DNA from: Betaproteobacteria bacterium
Lineage (GTDB): Bacteria > Pseudomonadota > Gammaproteobacteria > Burkholderiales > Burkholderiaceae_D
Direction: 5' to 3'
DNA length: 64,000 nucleotides
Assembly: GCA_025362735.1 (NCBI GenBank)
Contig: JANYFL010000065.1
Span: forward strand, 121,179 to 185,178
Part shown: piece by piece, positions 54,303 to 63,768 of the stretch
Layout: every line of letters starts with the position of its first letter
Numbering within the stretch: position 1 is the first letter of the stretch
The notes under the pieces: generated by a model
Told to the model about the DNA's origin: nothing
Seen by the model: only the letters and a program-made list of their open reading frames with translations
Database searches by the model: none
Program-made: the position numbers and the translations under genes

Positions 54303-55415
54303 ATGAAAACTCAAAATCGTGCATTGATCGCCACCCGAAAAGGCTTGTTCGAATTAGAAAAGCAGGACAGTGCGTGGCGTATTGGATCATCCAGTTTTTT
54401 GGGTGAACCCGTGTCGATGGTGCTGCATGACCGGCGTGATGGCAGTTTGTATGCTGCGCTGAATCTCGGACACTTTGGCGCCAAGCTGCATCGCCGCGAT
54501 GAGGGCAGTTCGACATGGACCGAAATTGCGGTACCTGCTTATCCGCCCCAACCAGAAGTGACGGATAAAGATGCCAAAGATGTGGATTGGAAGCTGATCC
54601 AGATCTGGTCGCTGGAGATGGGTGGCTCCGACGAGCCGGGTGTGCTTTGGGCGGGTACGTTGCCAGGTGGGCTATTCCGTTCCTCCGACCGTGGGGCCTC
54701 TTGGGAACTGGTGCGTTCCTTATGGGACATGCCGGCGCGTCGCGAATGGTTTGGCGGCGGTTATCCTGTGCCGGGGATTCATTCGATTTGCGTTGACCCG
54801 CGTGACAGTCGTCATGTCTCGGTCGGCATTTCCAGTGGGGGATTCTGGATCACGCGCGATGCCGGTCAAAGCTGGATTGTCAGTACGAAGGGCATGAAGG
54901 CCAATTACATGCCGCCGGAACGTGCGGAAGATCCCAATATTCAAGACGCGCACCGCATTGTTCAATGCCCTAACCATCCCGATGCCTTGTGGTGCCAGCA
55001 TCACAGCGGCATGTGGCGTTCAACCAATGCAGGCGCTTTGTGGCAACAGATTGAAGCCAAGACAGATGGACTGGTCTCCGACTTCGGTTTCGCTGTCGCT
55101 GTGCATCCGCGCAATCCGGATACTGCCTGGTTTGTTCCAGCGATTGCTGATCAACGTCGCATTCCATTGGATGCCGCGCTGTGCGTCAGCCGCACGCGTG
55201 ACGGTGGCAAAACCTTCGAGGCCTTGCGCAACGGCTTGCCGCAGAAAAATTGTTATGACCTGATTTATCGTCACGGTCTGGATGTGACGGACGATGGTCA
55301 GACCTTGTTGATCGGATCGACGACTGGCGGACTGTGGCTTTCGGATAATGCTGGTGATCAATGGCAGGAAATTTCAACAACCATGCCGCCGATTTATGCG
55401 GTTCGATTCTTTTAG
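54303..55415 (+). CDS. BNR/sialidase-like beta-propeller protein, function unknown
   Basis: A 370-residue soluble protein without a signal peptide, made of repeated Asp-box-like units (SSDRGASWELV, TRDAGQSWIVS, STNAGALWQQI, TRDGGKTFEAL, SDNAGDQWQEI), so a sialidase-type beta-propeller fold is likely. The usual sialidase catalytic arginine triad is not evident, and the name glycosidase is not justified. Translation starts with a clear ribosome site (AAGGAGACTGCA). Together with the ThiS/MoaD-like protein it forms a two-gene unit. Confidence 0.8.
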   Translation: MKTQNRALIATRKGLFELEKQDSAWRIGSSSFLGEPVSMVLHDRRDGSLYAALNLGHFGAKLHRRDEGSSTWTEIAVPAYPPQPEVTDKDAKDVDWKLIQIWSLEMGGSDEPGVLWAGTLPGGLFRSSDRGASWELVRSLWDMPARREWFGGGYPVPGIHSICVDPRDSRHVSVGISSGGFWITRDAGQSWIVSTKGMKANYMPPERAEDPNIQDAHRIVQCPNHPDALWCQHHSGMWRSTNAGALWQQIEAKTDGLVSDFGFAVAVHPRNPDTAWFVPAIADQRRIPLDAALCVSRTRDGGKTFEALRNGLPQKNCYDLIYRHGLDVTDDGQTLLIGSTTGGLWLSDNAGDQWQEISTTMPPIYAVRFF

Positions 55416-55457
55416 CGGCGGAAGCTGCCATCCAAGCTCTCCCCCAGTTCACCATTA

Positions 55458-56744
55458 ATGATCCCAATACATCCCCACAAGCTCAAGACCTCAACCCTTT
55501 CGGCGGACAACACCAGTCCTGCACTCGCAGCCAATGCCTATCTGAAGCCCGGCGCATTGCATCTGCGTGCGTTGCCGCCATTGACGCTGTACGTGCATTT
55601 TCCCTGGTGCGTGCGCAAGTGTCCGTATTGCGATTTCAATTCGCACGAGCATGCTAGCGGCATCGAAAATATTCCGGAAGCCAGTTATCTCGATGCCTTG
55701 CGTCTCGATCTCGAACAAGCCTTGCCTCTGGTTTGGGGGCGACGCATTCATGCCGTATTCATCGGCGGTGGGACACCCAGTCTATTGTCGGCTGCTGGAC
55801 TGGATCGACTGTTGGGGGATTTGCGCGCATTGCTACCGATTGAGGTCGATGCGGAAATTACGCTCGAGGCAAATCCGGGTACCTTCGAGGCCATCAAATT
55901 TGCCAGCTATCGTACCAGTGGCATCAACCGGCTTTCGATTGGCATCCAGAGTTTTAATGCGGAGCATCTCAAAGCGCTGGGGCGGATACACGATGTGGCT
56001 CAGGCACGTCAGGCTGTGGAAATTGCCCAGAAGCACTTTGACAATTTCAATCTCGATCTGATGTATGCGCTGCCTGGACAAAGCATTGAGCAATTACAGC
56101 AGGATGTGAACACCGCGCTGGCGTTCCAGCCGCCGCACCTTTCGCTTTATCACTTGACGCTGGAGCCCAATACCGTGTTTGCCAAATATCCGCCGCCGCT
56201 ACCGGACGATGATCTGGCAGCGGGCATGCAGGAATGGATCGAGACGCGAACAACAGAGCAGGGCTACGATCACTACGAAATTTCGGCTTATGCGGCGAAA
56301 GACTGTACCGGTAACGGCCGACGCTCACGTCATAATTTGAATTACTGGCATTTCGGTGACTACCTTGGCATCGGTGCCGGTGCGCACAGCAAACTCAGTT
56401 TCCCACATCGGATTGTGCGTCAGGCGCGCTACAAGCAACCCAAGACGTATATGGAACATGCGCTGGGCCAATCAGCGGGCGGACCCATACAAGAAGAATT
56501 CGAGGTTGGGCGGCAAGACCTGCCGTTTGAATTCATGCTCAACCTCTTGCGGTTGACTGAAGGCTTTGAAAGTCGCCTGTTCGGCGAGCGAACTGGTTTG
56601 ACGCTGAATGTGATTGAGCCGGTTTTGCAGCGTGCGCAGGATTCGGGTTTGATCGAACAAGATCATTTAAGGATTCGTCCGACGCTGTTGGGCATGCGTT
56701 TTTTGAACGACTTGCAGGAAATGTTTTTGCCGGAGACGTCTTAA
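55458..56744 (+). CDS. hemW: Haem chaperone HemW (radical SAM, HemN-like)
   Basis: A 428-residue radical-SAM protein. LYVHFPWCVRKCPYCDFNSH has the CxxxCxxC cluster motif; IGGGTPSLLS, ITLEANPG, RLSIGIQSF and LDLMYALPGQ follow, all typical of the HemN-like family. The C-terminal domain with the LRLTEGF motif fits HemW, which carries haem, rather than true coproporphyrinogen dehydrogenase HemN; the extra cysteine of HemN is absent. An N-terminal tail of about 40 residues is longer than usual, so a later start is possible. Confidence 0.9.
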   Translation: MIPIHPHKLKTSTLSADNTSPALAANAYLKPGALHLRALPPLTLYVHFPWCVRKCPYCDFNSHEHASGIENIPEASYLDALRLDLEQALPLVWGRRIHAVFIGGGTPSLLSAAGLDRLLGDLRALLPIEVDAEITLEANPGTFEAIKFASYRTSGINRLSIGIQSFNAEHLKALGRIHDVAQARQAVEIAQKHFDNFNLDLMYALPGQSIEQLQQDVNTALAFQPPHLSLYHLTLEPNTVFAKYPPPLPDDDLAAGMQEWIETRTTEQGYDHYEISAYAAKDCTGNGRRSRHNLNYWHFGDYLGIGAGAHSKLSFPHRIVRQARYKQPKTYMEHALGQSAGGPIQEEFEVGRQDLPFEFMLNLLRLTEGFESRLFGERTGLTLNVIEPVLQRAQDSGLIEQDHLRIRPTLLGMRFLNDLQEMFLPETS

Positions 56745-56781
56745 GCAAGGCATTAATCCAGTTCCGGTGCGTTGGTGTGTC

Positions 56782-56903
56782 TGGTGCTCAATTTGCCCTC
56801 AATTGGTGCGACATGCTTCATGCTATATTTTGGTGCGTTGGCCTAGTCTGACGCTGGGCGTTTTTGGTTGATGAATTACCGTTAGACTGGCAGAATCCCG
56901 GCT
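56782..56903 (+). promoter_or_regulatory. glnA: glnA control region with NtrC-like sites and sigma-54-like promoters
   Basis: The 392-base gap before glnA contains TGGTGC three times (56782, 56804 and 56831). The last stands in TGCTATATTTTGGTGC, which resembles an NtrC site. Two GG-N10-GC arrangements fit sigma-54: TGGTGCTCAATTTGCC (56782-56797) and TGGCAGAATCCCGGCT (56888-56903), the second better placed downstream of the NtrC-like repeats. ntrB and ntrC lie just beyond glnA. Confidence 0.5.
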
Positions 56904-57136
56904 GGCATAGCTCACCCTATCCCTAGCATCGGCTTGTTAGAGAGTGGCATGGATAATGCTAAATCAGGACACGAACTAGGAACCTCTGCAATTTTCCTCC
57001 GTAAGACGTATGTTGCAAAGGTCCGAAAGCGGTTCGCAAAATGAGTTGGATCAAAATCAAACCGGTTCGCCGGACATCAAGATTAAAGAAGTCCACGTTC
57101 CCCCACTACATATTTCCCCTTCTAGGAGAGCTTTGA

Positions 57137-58552
57137 ATGGCTATGACCGCCGCTGACGTTTTGAAAATGGCAAAGGAAAACGAAGCCAAATTCGCCGATT
57201 TCCGCTTTACCGATACCCGTGGCAAGGAACAGCACGTCACCGTGCCAATTTCGCAATTCGACATGGACAAGTTCGAGAGCGGTCACGCCTTCGACGGTTC
57301 CTCGGTTGCAGGTTGGAAGGGCATTGAAGCTTCAGACATGATTCTCAAGCCTGATGCAAACACAGCTTATATCGACCCGTTCTATGAAGAAACCACGGTC
57401 GTCCTGACCTGTGACGTGATCGAACCATCGGATGGCAAGGGTTATGAGCGCGATCCACGCTCCATCGCTAACCGTGCTGAGGCTTACCTGAAGTCCTCCG
57501 GTCATGGCGATGTTGCTTACTTTGGCCCGGAACCCGAATTCTTCATTTTCGACTCCATCACCTGGGGTGTGGACATGTCGGGCTGTTTCGTCAAGATCAA
57601 TTCCGAAGAAGCGCCATGGTCCACCGGCAAGGAATTCGAAGGTGGCAACCTCGGCTATCGCCCTGCTGTGAAGGGTGGTTACTTCCCCGTTCCTCCAGTC
57701 GACAGCTTCCAGGACATGCGTTCGGAAATGTGTCTGATCCTCGAACAGCTGGGTATTCCAGTTGAAGTGCATCACCATGAAGTGGCGGGTCCCGGCCAAT
57801 GCGAAATCGGCACCAAGTTCTCGTCACTGGTTCAACGTGCTGACTGGACCCAGATGATGAAGTACGTGATCATCAACGTCGCCAACAGCTACGGCAAAAC
57901 CGCGACCTTCATGCCCAAGCCGGTCGTTGGTGACAATGGTTCAGGCATGCATGTCCACCAGTCGATCTGGAAAAATGGTCAGAACTTGTTTGCAGGTGAC
58001 GGCTATGCCGGTCTGTCTGAAACGGCGCTGTATTACATCGGCGGCATCATCAAGCATGCTCGCGCACTGAACGCCATCACCAATCCAGGCACCAACTCGT
58101 ACAAGCGTCTGGTTCCTGGTTATGAAGCCCCGGTCAAGTTGGCTTATTCGGCCAAGAACCGTTCGGCTTCAATCCGTATTCCGCACGTGCCGAATCCGAA
58201 GGGTCGTCGTATCGAAGCCCGCTTCCCGGATCCTCTGGCCAATCCTTACCTGTGCTTCTCGGCGCTGATGATGGCGGGGCTGGATGGCATTGAGAACAAG
58301 ATTCATCCGGGCGAACCTGCCAGCAAGGATCTCTACCACTTGCCGCCAGAAGAAGATGCATTGATCCCAACCGTTTGCTCATCGCTGGATCAGGCCCTCG
58401 ACTATCTCGACAAGGGTCGTAGCTTCCTGACCAAGGGTGGCGTGTTCTCTGATGCGATGATTGATGCTTACATTGAACTCAAGATGCAGGAAGTCCAGCG
58501 TTTCCGCATGACCACGCATCCGATCGAGTTTGATATGTACTACTCGGCTTAA
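57137..58552 (+). CDS. glnA: Glutamine synthetase, type I
   Basis: A 471-residue enzyme that makes glutamine from glutamate and ammonia. [60 protein letters not shown] and [11 protein letters not shown] are the catalytic and metal-binding blocks. The adenylylation site is the Tyr in [11 protein letters not shown], so it is the GSI-beta type controlled by GlnE and PII. The ribosome site AGGAGAGC is strong. NtrC-like sites precede it. Confidence 0.97.
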   Translation: MAMTAADVLKMAKENEAKFADFRFTDTRGKEQHVTVPISQFDMDKFESGHAFDGSSVAGWKGIEASDMILKPDANTAYIDPFYEETTVVLTCDVIEPSDGKGYERDPRSIANRAEAYLKSSGHGDVAYFGPEPEFFIFDSITWGVDMSGCFVKINSEEAPWSTGKEFEGGNLGYRPAVKGGYFPVPPVDSFQDMRSEMCLILEQLGIPVEVHHHEVAGPGQCEIGTKFSSLVQRADWTQMMKYVIINVANSYGKTATFMPKPVVGDNGSGMHVHQSIWKNGQNLFAGDGYAGLSETALYYIGGIIKHARALNAITNPGTNSYKRLVPGYEAPVKLAYSAKNRSASIRIPHVPNPKGRRIEARFPDPLANPYLCFSALMMAGLDGIENKIHPGEPASKDLYHLPPEEDALIPTVCSSLDQALDYLDKGRSFLTKGGVFSDAMIDAYIELKMQEVQRFRMTTHPIEFDMYYSA

Positions 58553-58574
58553 ACTGTACTTGAAGGTGGTTTTG

Positions 58575-58607
58575 ACGGCGCATGGTGCAAACCATGCGCC
58601 GTTTTTT
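58575..58607 (+). terminator. Rho-independent terminator after glnA
   Basis: A 12-base stem ACGGCGCATGGT / ACCATGCGCCGT with loop GCAA is followed by six T residues. It separates glnA from the next three genes. Confidence 0.92.
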
Positions 58608-58686
58608 ATGTAACAAACGCCTACCGTTGTAAAGTCGAGTACCCTGTCATACACTTCATTGTGGAATGACTTCCTCAGGCACTTTT

Positions 58687-59196
58687 ATGAACCGTACTGT
58701 TTTCTTTAAAAGCACACCACTCAAAACGAGCTTTTGTATTCTGCTCGGCGCTTTCTTTGCCCTCTCTTGTTATTCGACGTTTGCGGAGAGCGGCGATATC
58801 TATCAATGTACCGATGCCAACGGCAAAACCGAATTTAGAAATACCGGTGACATCAAAGGCTGCAAGAAACTATCGGTAGAGCCGGTGGTTATTCCCAAGC
58901 TGGCTCCCAATGCAAAGGCGAATCCGGCGGCGGGACAAAACTTTCCTAAAGTAGACAGCACTACCCAGAAGAATCGCGATAACGACCGCAAGCGTATTCT
59001 TGAAGAAGAACTGAAGGCCCAACAAACCAAACTGGCTGATCTCAAAAAAACTTATAACAACGGTGAGCCAGAGCGCCAAGGCGATGAGCGCAATTTTCAG
59101 AAGTATCTGGATCGCGTTCAGAAAATGAAAGAGGACATTGGGCGCTCGGAAAGCGATGTCCAATCGATCAAGAGTGAGATTGACAAAATTCAGTAA
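58687..59196 (+). CDS. DUF4124-domain periplasmic protein with coiled coil
   Basis: A 169-residue protein with a signal peptide of about 33 residues (ending FAES), a short DUF4124 domain (IYQCTDANGKTEFRNTGDIKGCKKLSV with two cysteines that can form a disulfide), and a C-terminal coiled coil rich in Lys, Glu and Gln (about 100-169). Family function unknown. I start it at ATG 58687; the frame can also start at 58666. It lies between glnA and ntrB, a place where such a protein often appears in betaproteobacteria. Confidence 0.8.
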   Translation: MNRTVFFKSTPLKTSFCILLGAFFALSCYSTFAESGDIYQCTDANGKTEFRNTGDIKGCKKLSVEPVVIPKLAPNAKANPAAGQNFPKVDSTTQKNRDNDRKRILEEELKAQQTKLADLKKTYNNGEPERQGDERNFQKYLDRVQKMKEDIGRSESDVQSIKSEIDKIQ

Positions 59197-59250
59197 TCGG
59201 TGCAGCCCGACTGCACGATTTTCTACTGAGTCTGCAACTGAGTCTTTCAT

Positions 59251-60372
59251 TTGGCCATCAAATCTTTTTTTTCCTCTGACGCCCGAGGCAAGGCCAGAGA
59301 GGCTGAACAATCCAGCCGTCTGCGTTATGGCGGCTTGGACTTTCTCACTTCAGCCATTATTGTTCTGGATGAACACGCCTGCATCGAATTTGCCAATGCT
59401 TCAGCGGAGAACCTGCTCGACTTCTCACTGAAAGCGCTGGTCACGCAAAAGTTCTCGGGCCTGTTCAAGAATGGTCAGGTAATTGATGTCTTGTTTGCCG
59501 AAGCCCAGTTGCGCCAGTTCAGCAACAAACGCCTGGATCTGATACTGGAGCGTCCGAATCGCGAGCCTTTGCAATTGCATAGCATTGTGACGGTGCTGCT
59601 CGACGATCCCCGTACGCCTGTGATTCTTGAGTTGCAGGAGATTGATCAGCAGATCAAGATGGGACGCGAGGAGCGCATTCTCGACCAGACCCAGGCCAAC
59701 CGCGAACTGATCCGAAATCTGGCGCATGAAATCAAAAATCCGCTGGGCGGCATTCGCGGCGCGGCGCAACTGCTGGAGCTTGAGCTCGATAATTTCGAGT
59801 TTCACGAATATACCCAGGTCATCATCAAGGAAGCGGATCGCTTGCAGACACTGGTGGATCGCTTACTGGCTCCGCATCGCCGCCCTCATCTGGTCAGCGA
59901 CGTCAACATACATGAAGTCTGCGAGCGGGTGCGCAGCGTATTGCTGGCCGAGTATCCGCGTGGCCTCGACATCTTGCGTGACTATGACATCAGTGTTCCC
60001 GAATTTCGCGGTGACAAGGAACAATTGATCCAGGCCTTGTTGAACATCGCGCACAACGCCGCGCAGGCACTGCGCGTGCGCATTCAGGCAGGGGATGCGC
60101 ACCTTACCTTTGTGACCCGTATTGCACGTCAGGTAACGATTGCCCGTAATCGTTACCGCCTGGCATTGGAATTGCGTGTGATTGACAATGGCCCAGGCAT
60201 TGCCGAGGACATCAAGGAGCGTATTTTTTTCCCACTGGTGTCTGGACGGGAAGGTGGCAGTGGTTTGGGACTCACGCTGGCACAGACTTTTGTCCAGCAG
60301 CATCAAGGTGTGATTGAGTGTGAAAGCCGTCCCGGAAGGACAGAATTCAAAATTATGTTGCCGTTACCCTAG
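59251..60372 (+). CDS. ntrB: Nitrogen regulation sensor kinase NtrB (GlnL)
   Basis: A 373-residue soluble histidine kinase. A PAS-type N-terminal domain (FLTSAIIVLDEHACIEFANASAENLL) is followed by the dimerisation/phosphoacceptor region RNLAHEIKNPLGGIRGAAQLL and an ATPase domain with ALLNIAHNAAQAL, VIDNGPGI, and GREGGSGLGLTLAQ. It phosphorylates or dephosphorylates NtrC depending on PII, encoded near 24.4 kb. The start is TTG 59251. The 149-base gap to ntrC has no terminator. Confidence 0.95.
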   Translation: MAIKSFFSSDARGKAREAEQSSRLRYGGLDFLTSAIIVLDEHACIEFANASAENLLDFSLKALVTQKFSGLFKNGQVIDVLFAEAQLRQFSNKRLDLILERPNREPLQLHSIVTVLLDDPRTPVILELQEIDQQIKMGREERILDQTQANRELIRNLAHEIKNPLGGIRGAAQLLELELDNFEFHEYTQVIIKEADRLQTLVDRLLAPHRRPHLVSDVNIHEVCERVRSVLLAEYPRGLDILRDYDISVPEFRGDKEQLIQALLNIAHNAAQALRVRIQAGDAHLTFVTRIARQVTIARNRYRLALELRVIDNGPGIAEDIKERIFFPLVSGREGGSGLGLTLAQTFVQQHQGVIECESRPGRTEFKIMLPLP

Positions 60373-60521
60373 TGAATTTATCAACGCTCCTGAGGCGCTA
60401 TGGTTGACCAAGTAATGAATAAAATCGGCGCATTCTTGATCCAATAAGATGGATCGGGGAAGTCATAAAAAGTGCGAGAATCACTCGCTCTCATGCAAGT
60501 CTTGCAGCAAATAAAAGGTGT

Positions 60522-62024
60522 ATGAAACCAATTTGGATAGTTGACGATGACCAGTCGATTCGGTGGGTACTTGAGAAGACACTGGCTCGTGAGAGTTTGC
60601 CGTGCCTGACATTCAGTAATGCCCATGATGCACTAGTGGCACTCGAAACCGAGTCGCCACAGGTATTGGTTTCGGATATTCGCATGCCCGGTGGAAATAC
60701 GGCCAACGGCGGACTGGAGTTATTGCAGTTTGCCAAGGGAAAGTACCCCGGTTTGCCGGTCATTATCATGACTGCGTTCTCAGATCTGGAGAGTGCGGTC
60801 TCGGCCTTTCAAGGCGGAGCGTTTGAATACTTGCCCAAACCTTTCGATGTGGATCAAGCAGTTGAACTGATCCGCCGTGCAGTCGATGAAAGTCTGCGGG
60901 AGGCGGCAGCCGAAGATCGTATCGAAGCAACGCCGGAAATTTTGGGCCAGGCTCCAGCAATGCAGGATGTATTCCGCGCCATCGGCCGCCTCGCGCAATC
61001 CAATGTCACTGTGTTGATCACCGGTGAATCGGGGACTGGTAAGGAATTGGTGGCACGTGCGTTACATCGACATAGTCCGCGGTCGACCCAGCCCTTCATT
61101 GCCTTGAATACCGCAGCCATTCCCAAAGATTTACTCGAGTCCGAACTCTTTGGTCATGAACGCGGTGCCTTCACCGGCGCGCAGACGATGCGACGTGGTC
61201 GCTTCGAACAGGCCGAAGGCGGCACATTGTTTCTCGATGAAATTGGTGACATGCCTGCCGAGCTGCAAACGCGTTTGTTGCGCGTGCTATCGGATGGGCA
61301 TTTTTATCGGGTCGGCGGACACAATCCGATGAAGGCGAATGTGCGCGTCATCGCAGCGACGCATCAAAACCTGGATGAACTGGTTCGTCAGGGATTGTTT
61401 CGCGAGGATTTGTATCATCGCCTGAACGTCATTCGCTTGCGCTTGCCACCGCTGCGCGAACGCGCGGAAGACATTCCACTACTGGTCCGCAATTTCCTGC
61501 AAAAAAGTGCCAAAGAACTGGGTGTGGTAGAGCCTAAGCGTTTGTCCGATGCGGCGATGAAATTGCTGACGACCTTGCCACTGCCGGGTAATGTGCGCCA
61601 ACTGGAAAATCTGTGTCATTGGCTGACGGTCATGGCACCGGCCCAAATTGTCGAGGTCAAGGATTTGCCCCCTGAGTTGCGCGGCAATCCGGTCGATACG
61701 GTCAAACTGAAATCGGGTAGCTTGCGTAATCAGGAAAGCAGCGGCCCAGAGGTCGCTGGCATTGAGCCTGAGAATGGATCCGAAAAATCAAGTCAGTTGG
61801 GTTGGCAGAGCGACCTCAGTAAAGCTGCTGCACAGCTCCTGGTACAAGGTCAGGAAAATGTAATGGACGAATTGACGCGGCAGTTTGAAGCGACGGTTAT
61901 CCGTATTGCACTTCGACATACCGGTGGTCGTCGTATTGAGGCGGCGCAACGGCTCGGTATCGGTCGCAACACCATTACCCGCAAGATTCAGGAACTTGGC
62001 CTGGATCAGGACGACCTGCGTTGA
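60522..62024 (+). CDS. ntrC: Nitrogen regulation response regulator NtrC (GlnG)
   Basis: A 500-residue sigma-54 activator. The receiver domain ([16 protein letters not shown]; phospho-acceptor D52 in VSDIRMPG), the AAA+ domain with Walker A GESGTGKE, the sigma-54-contacting GAFTGA loop, and Walker [13 protein letters not shown], and a C-terminal Fis-type helix-turn-helix ([22 protein letters not shown]) are complete. A variable linker of about 70 residues precedes the HTH. It would act on the glnA control region upstream. Confidence 0.97.
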   Translation: MKPIWIVDDDQSIRWVLEKTLARESLPCLTFSNAHDALVALETESPQVLVSDIRMPGGNTANGGLELLQFAKGKYPGLPVIIMTAFSDLESAVSAFQGGAFEYLPKPFDVDQAVELIRRAVDESLREAAAEDRIEATPEILGQAPAMQDVFRAIGRLAQSNVTVLITGESGTGKELVARALHRHSPRSTQPFIALNTAAIPKDLLESELFGHERGAFTGAQTMRRGRFEQAEGGTLFLDEIGDMPAELQTRLLRVLSDGHFYRVGGHNPMKANVRVIAATHQNLDELVRQGLFREDLYHRLNVIRLRLPPLRERAEDIPLLVRNFLQKSAKELGVVEPKRLSDAAMKLLTTLPLPGNVRQLENLCHWLTVMAPAQIVEVKDLPPELRGNPVDTVKLKSGSLRNQESSGPEVAGIEPENGSEKSSQLGWQSDLSKAAAQLLVQGQENVMDELTRQFEATVIRIALRHTGGRRIEAAQRLGIGRNTITRKIQELGLDQDDLR

Positions 62025-62034
62025 TTGTTCAGTG

Positions 62035-62802
62035 TTACGTCTTCAACGTAACGAAGACGGGCGCATGGTCGGAAGGTTGCTCGCGTTTGCGTGGTAACTT
62101 GTCGATGACACATTCCACGCAACTCGACTTCAGCGCATCGGATAGCAAGATGTGGTCGATGCGCAAACCATGGTTGCGCCGAAAACCCATCATCCGGTAG
62201 TCCCACCACGTGAAGGATTTTTCCGGCTGTTCGAATAGCCGGAAAGCATCGTGCAGTCCAAGCCCGATCAAGCGTCTGAAGGCACTTCGTTCTGCATCGG
62301 TACACAATACCTGACCGGCCCAAAGTACCGGATCGTGAACGTCAGCATCTGCCGGAGCAATGTTGTAATCACCAAGCAGAGCGACGCGGCTGTGCTGTGC
62401 CATTTCTTTTTGCACATAGGCGATCAGTGCGTCGAGCCATTTCAGCTTGTATTGATATTTGTCCGAGTCCACATTCTGTCCATTGGGGATGTAGACACAG
62501 ATCACGCGTACGCCATCGACCGTTGCCGCAATCACGCGCTTTTGTTCATCAGGAAAATCTAGCATCCCTTTCGAAACATCAGTAATCGGTGTACGTGAAA
62601 GTATTGCTACACCGTTATAGGTCTTCTGACCTTCGAAGGCCGCGTGATAACCAATTTCCTCTAATGCACTAATGGGAAACTTGGTGTTCTCCTGTTTCAA
62701 TTCCTGCAGGCAGAGGACATCGGTCTGATGTTCGTTGAGCCAGTCCACGACATGCGGTAGACGGACATTCAGCGAGTTGACATTCCAGGCTGCAATTTTC
62801 AT
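62035..62802 (-). CDS. xthA: Exodeoxyribonuclease III
   Basis: A 255-residue AP endonuclease/3'-5' exonuclease for base excision repair. MKIAAWNVNSLNVRLPHVVDWL, LCLQELKQEN, GDYNIAPADADVHDP, WWDYR and RIDHILLSD are the conserved metal- and DNA-binding blocks of the EndoIII-like XthA family. It converges on ntrC with ten bases between stops. Its start lies at the junction with AT-rich DNA of the adjacent mobile element. Confidence 0.95.
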   Translation of the reverse strand: MKIAAWNVNSLNVRLPHVVDWLNEHQTDVLCLQELKQENTKFPISALEEIGYHAAFEGQKTYNGVAILSRTPITDVSKGMLDFPDEQKRVIAATVDGVRVICVYIPNGQNVDSDKYQYKLKWLDALIAYVQKEMAQHSRVALLGDYNIAPADADVHDPVLWAGQVLCTDAERSAFRRLIGLGLHDAFRLFEQPEKSFTWWDYRMMGFRRNHGLRIDHILLSDALKSSCVECVIDKLPRKREQPSDHAPVFVTLKT

Positions 62803-63092
62803 TATATAATTAAATAATTGATTTTATTGAATTTAATTTTATTGTTATTTGATAGTACCCCCATGCATACCCCCAAACGAATTTGACCTGAAACACGGCT
62901 TATCGAGTGGGGTCCGGTTTGCATGACGCACGCCGGCAGCTACAGATACGTACCACGATTTTCTCAGCGCAACGATGCCCGTGAGTCTTCGTGGCAACGG
63001 TTGTAACGCTATGTGTCGCATTATCCCATCATCACATCGCAATTGTGTGCAAATTAGGGTATGAGGCTGGCCGACTGGGCGGCCAGCTAATT
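62803..63092. other. Probable end of an integrative conjugative element
   Basis: Directly beyond the xthA start about 55 bases of extremely AT-rich sequence lead to two direct copies of TACCCCCA separated by four bases (62846-62870 region), a pattern seen next to attachment sites of integrase-driven islands. The rest of the gap has no gene, apart from a GCTGGCCG/CGGCCAGC hairpin at 63066-63087 that lacks a T run. Confidence 0.45.
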
Positions 63093-63356
63093 TCAGTCGG
63101 TCACGGGTTGGGATGGGGCAACCACGATGGAATAGCCTGCCGGATCATCGACCCAGGCTTGCAGCGCTGTCGGCGTCCAGCCGCATGCCCGTCCCCCGAG
63201 GTGAACGGGTGGCGGGAATTTCCCTTCCGCAATGCGTCGGTACAAGGTGGCACGGCTTAACGCAGTAATGCGTATCACGTCGGCCATGCGGAAGAATGCC
63301 GGGGCCACCATCAGTAATTGACGGACGCATCGGTCAGCAGGTTGTATGAGAGACAT
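63093..63356 (-). CDS. AlpA-family DNA-binding regulator or excisionase
   Basis: An 87-residue protein with a MerR/AlpA-type helix-turn-helix (MADVIRITALSRATLYRRIAEGKFPPPVHLG, then GWTPTALQAWVDD). Such proteins activate integrase genes or act as excisionases of prophages and integrative elements. ATG 63356 matches the usual length better than 63380. No integrase is in the window. It lies closest to the chromosome boundary of the element. Confidence 0.75.
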   Translation of the reverse strand: MSLIQPADRCVRQLLMVAPAFFRMADVIRITALSRATLYRRIAEGKFPPPVHLGGRACGWTPTALQAWVDDPAGYSIVVAPSQPVTD

Positions 63357-63456
63357 GGCGAATCCTGAGAAAGTGACCATGGCCTCAGATTGACTCAGAA
63401 GGTCTCGACTGGAAACTCACGTAGGCGTACTGTGGCGAAGCCAGCCAGCGTATTTT

Positions 63457-63768
63457 TCATTTCTTCGAGTGAACTGGTTCTGGTGTATCCGGATCGCTTA
63501 CATGATGTGTTGGCTTGGCGTGGATGATCAGGGGGCTGGATTGGCCCGACCGACTGGATCGCTTGAACACTCGATCACGCTCCATGAACGCTTCCAGCAT
63601 GTGCGGGATCAACGTCGCGGCATCAATCGGCTCGCCGTAGGTCTTCGCGTGCAACTCCGCATATCGGTCCAACTCCGTTTTGAGCGCGCTTGTGCAGGCG
63701 AAAGTGACCTTGATGGTCGCGGTCTTGGGCAGTGGCCCTAGCCGCAGCTTGCTGGTGGATATGCTCAT
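63457..63768 (-). CDS. DUF2274 protein of a conjugative transfer cluster
   Basis: A 103-residue protein beginning SKLRLGPLPKT, with VTFACTSALKTELDRYAELHAKTYGEPIDAATLIPHMLEAF, which is the DUF2274 domain found after trbI in integrative conjugative elements. The ATG overlaps the trbI stop by four bases (ATGA), so the two are translationally coupled. Function unknown. Confidence 0.85.
   Translation of the reverse strand: MSISTSKLRLGPLPKTATIKVTFACTSALKTELDRYAELHAKTYGEPIDAATLIPHMLEAFMERDRVFKRSSRSGQSSPLIIHAKPTHHVSDPDTPEPVHSKK

Noticed and set aside
54303..55415. BNR-repeat protein as a true sialidase
   Set aside because: Asp-box repeats are present but the catalytic arginine triad and a signal peptide were not found.
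63066..63087. GCTGGCCG/CGGCCAGC hairpin as a strong terminator of the AlpA gene
   Set aside because: The stem is good but no T run follows on the relevant strand.
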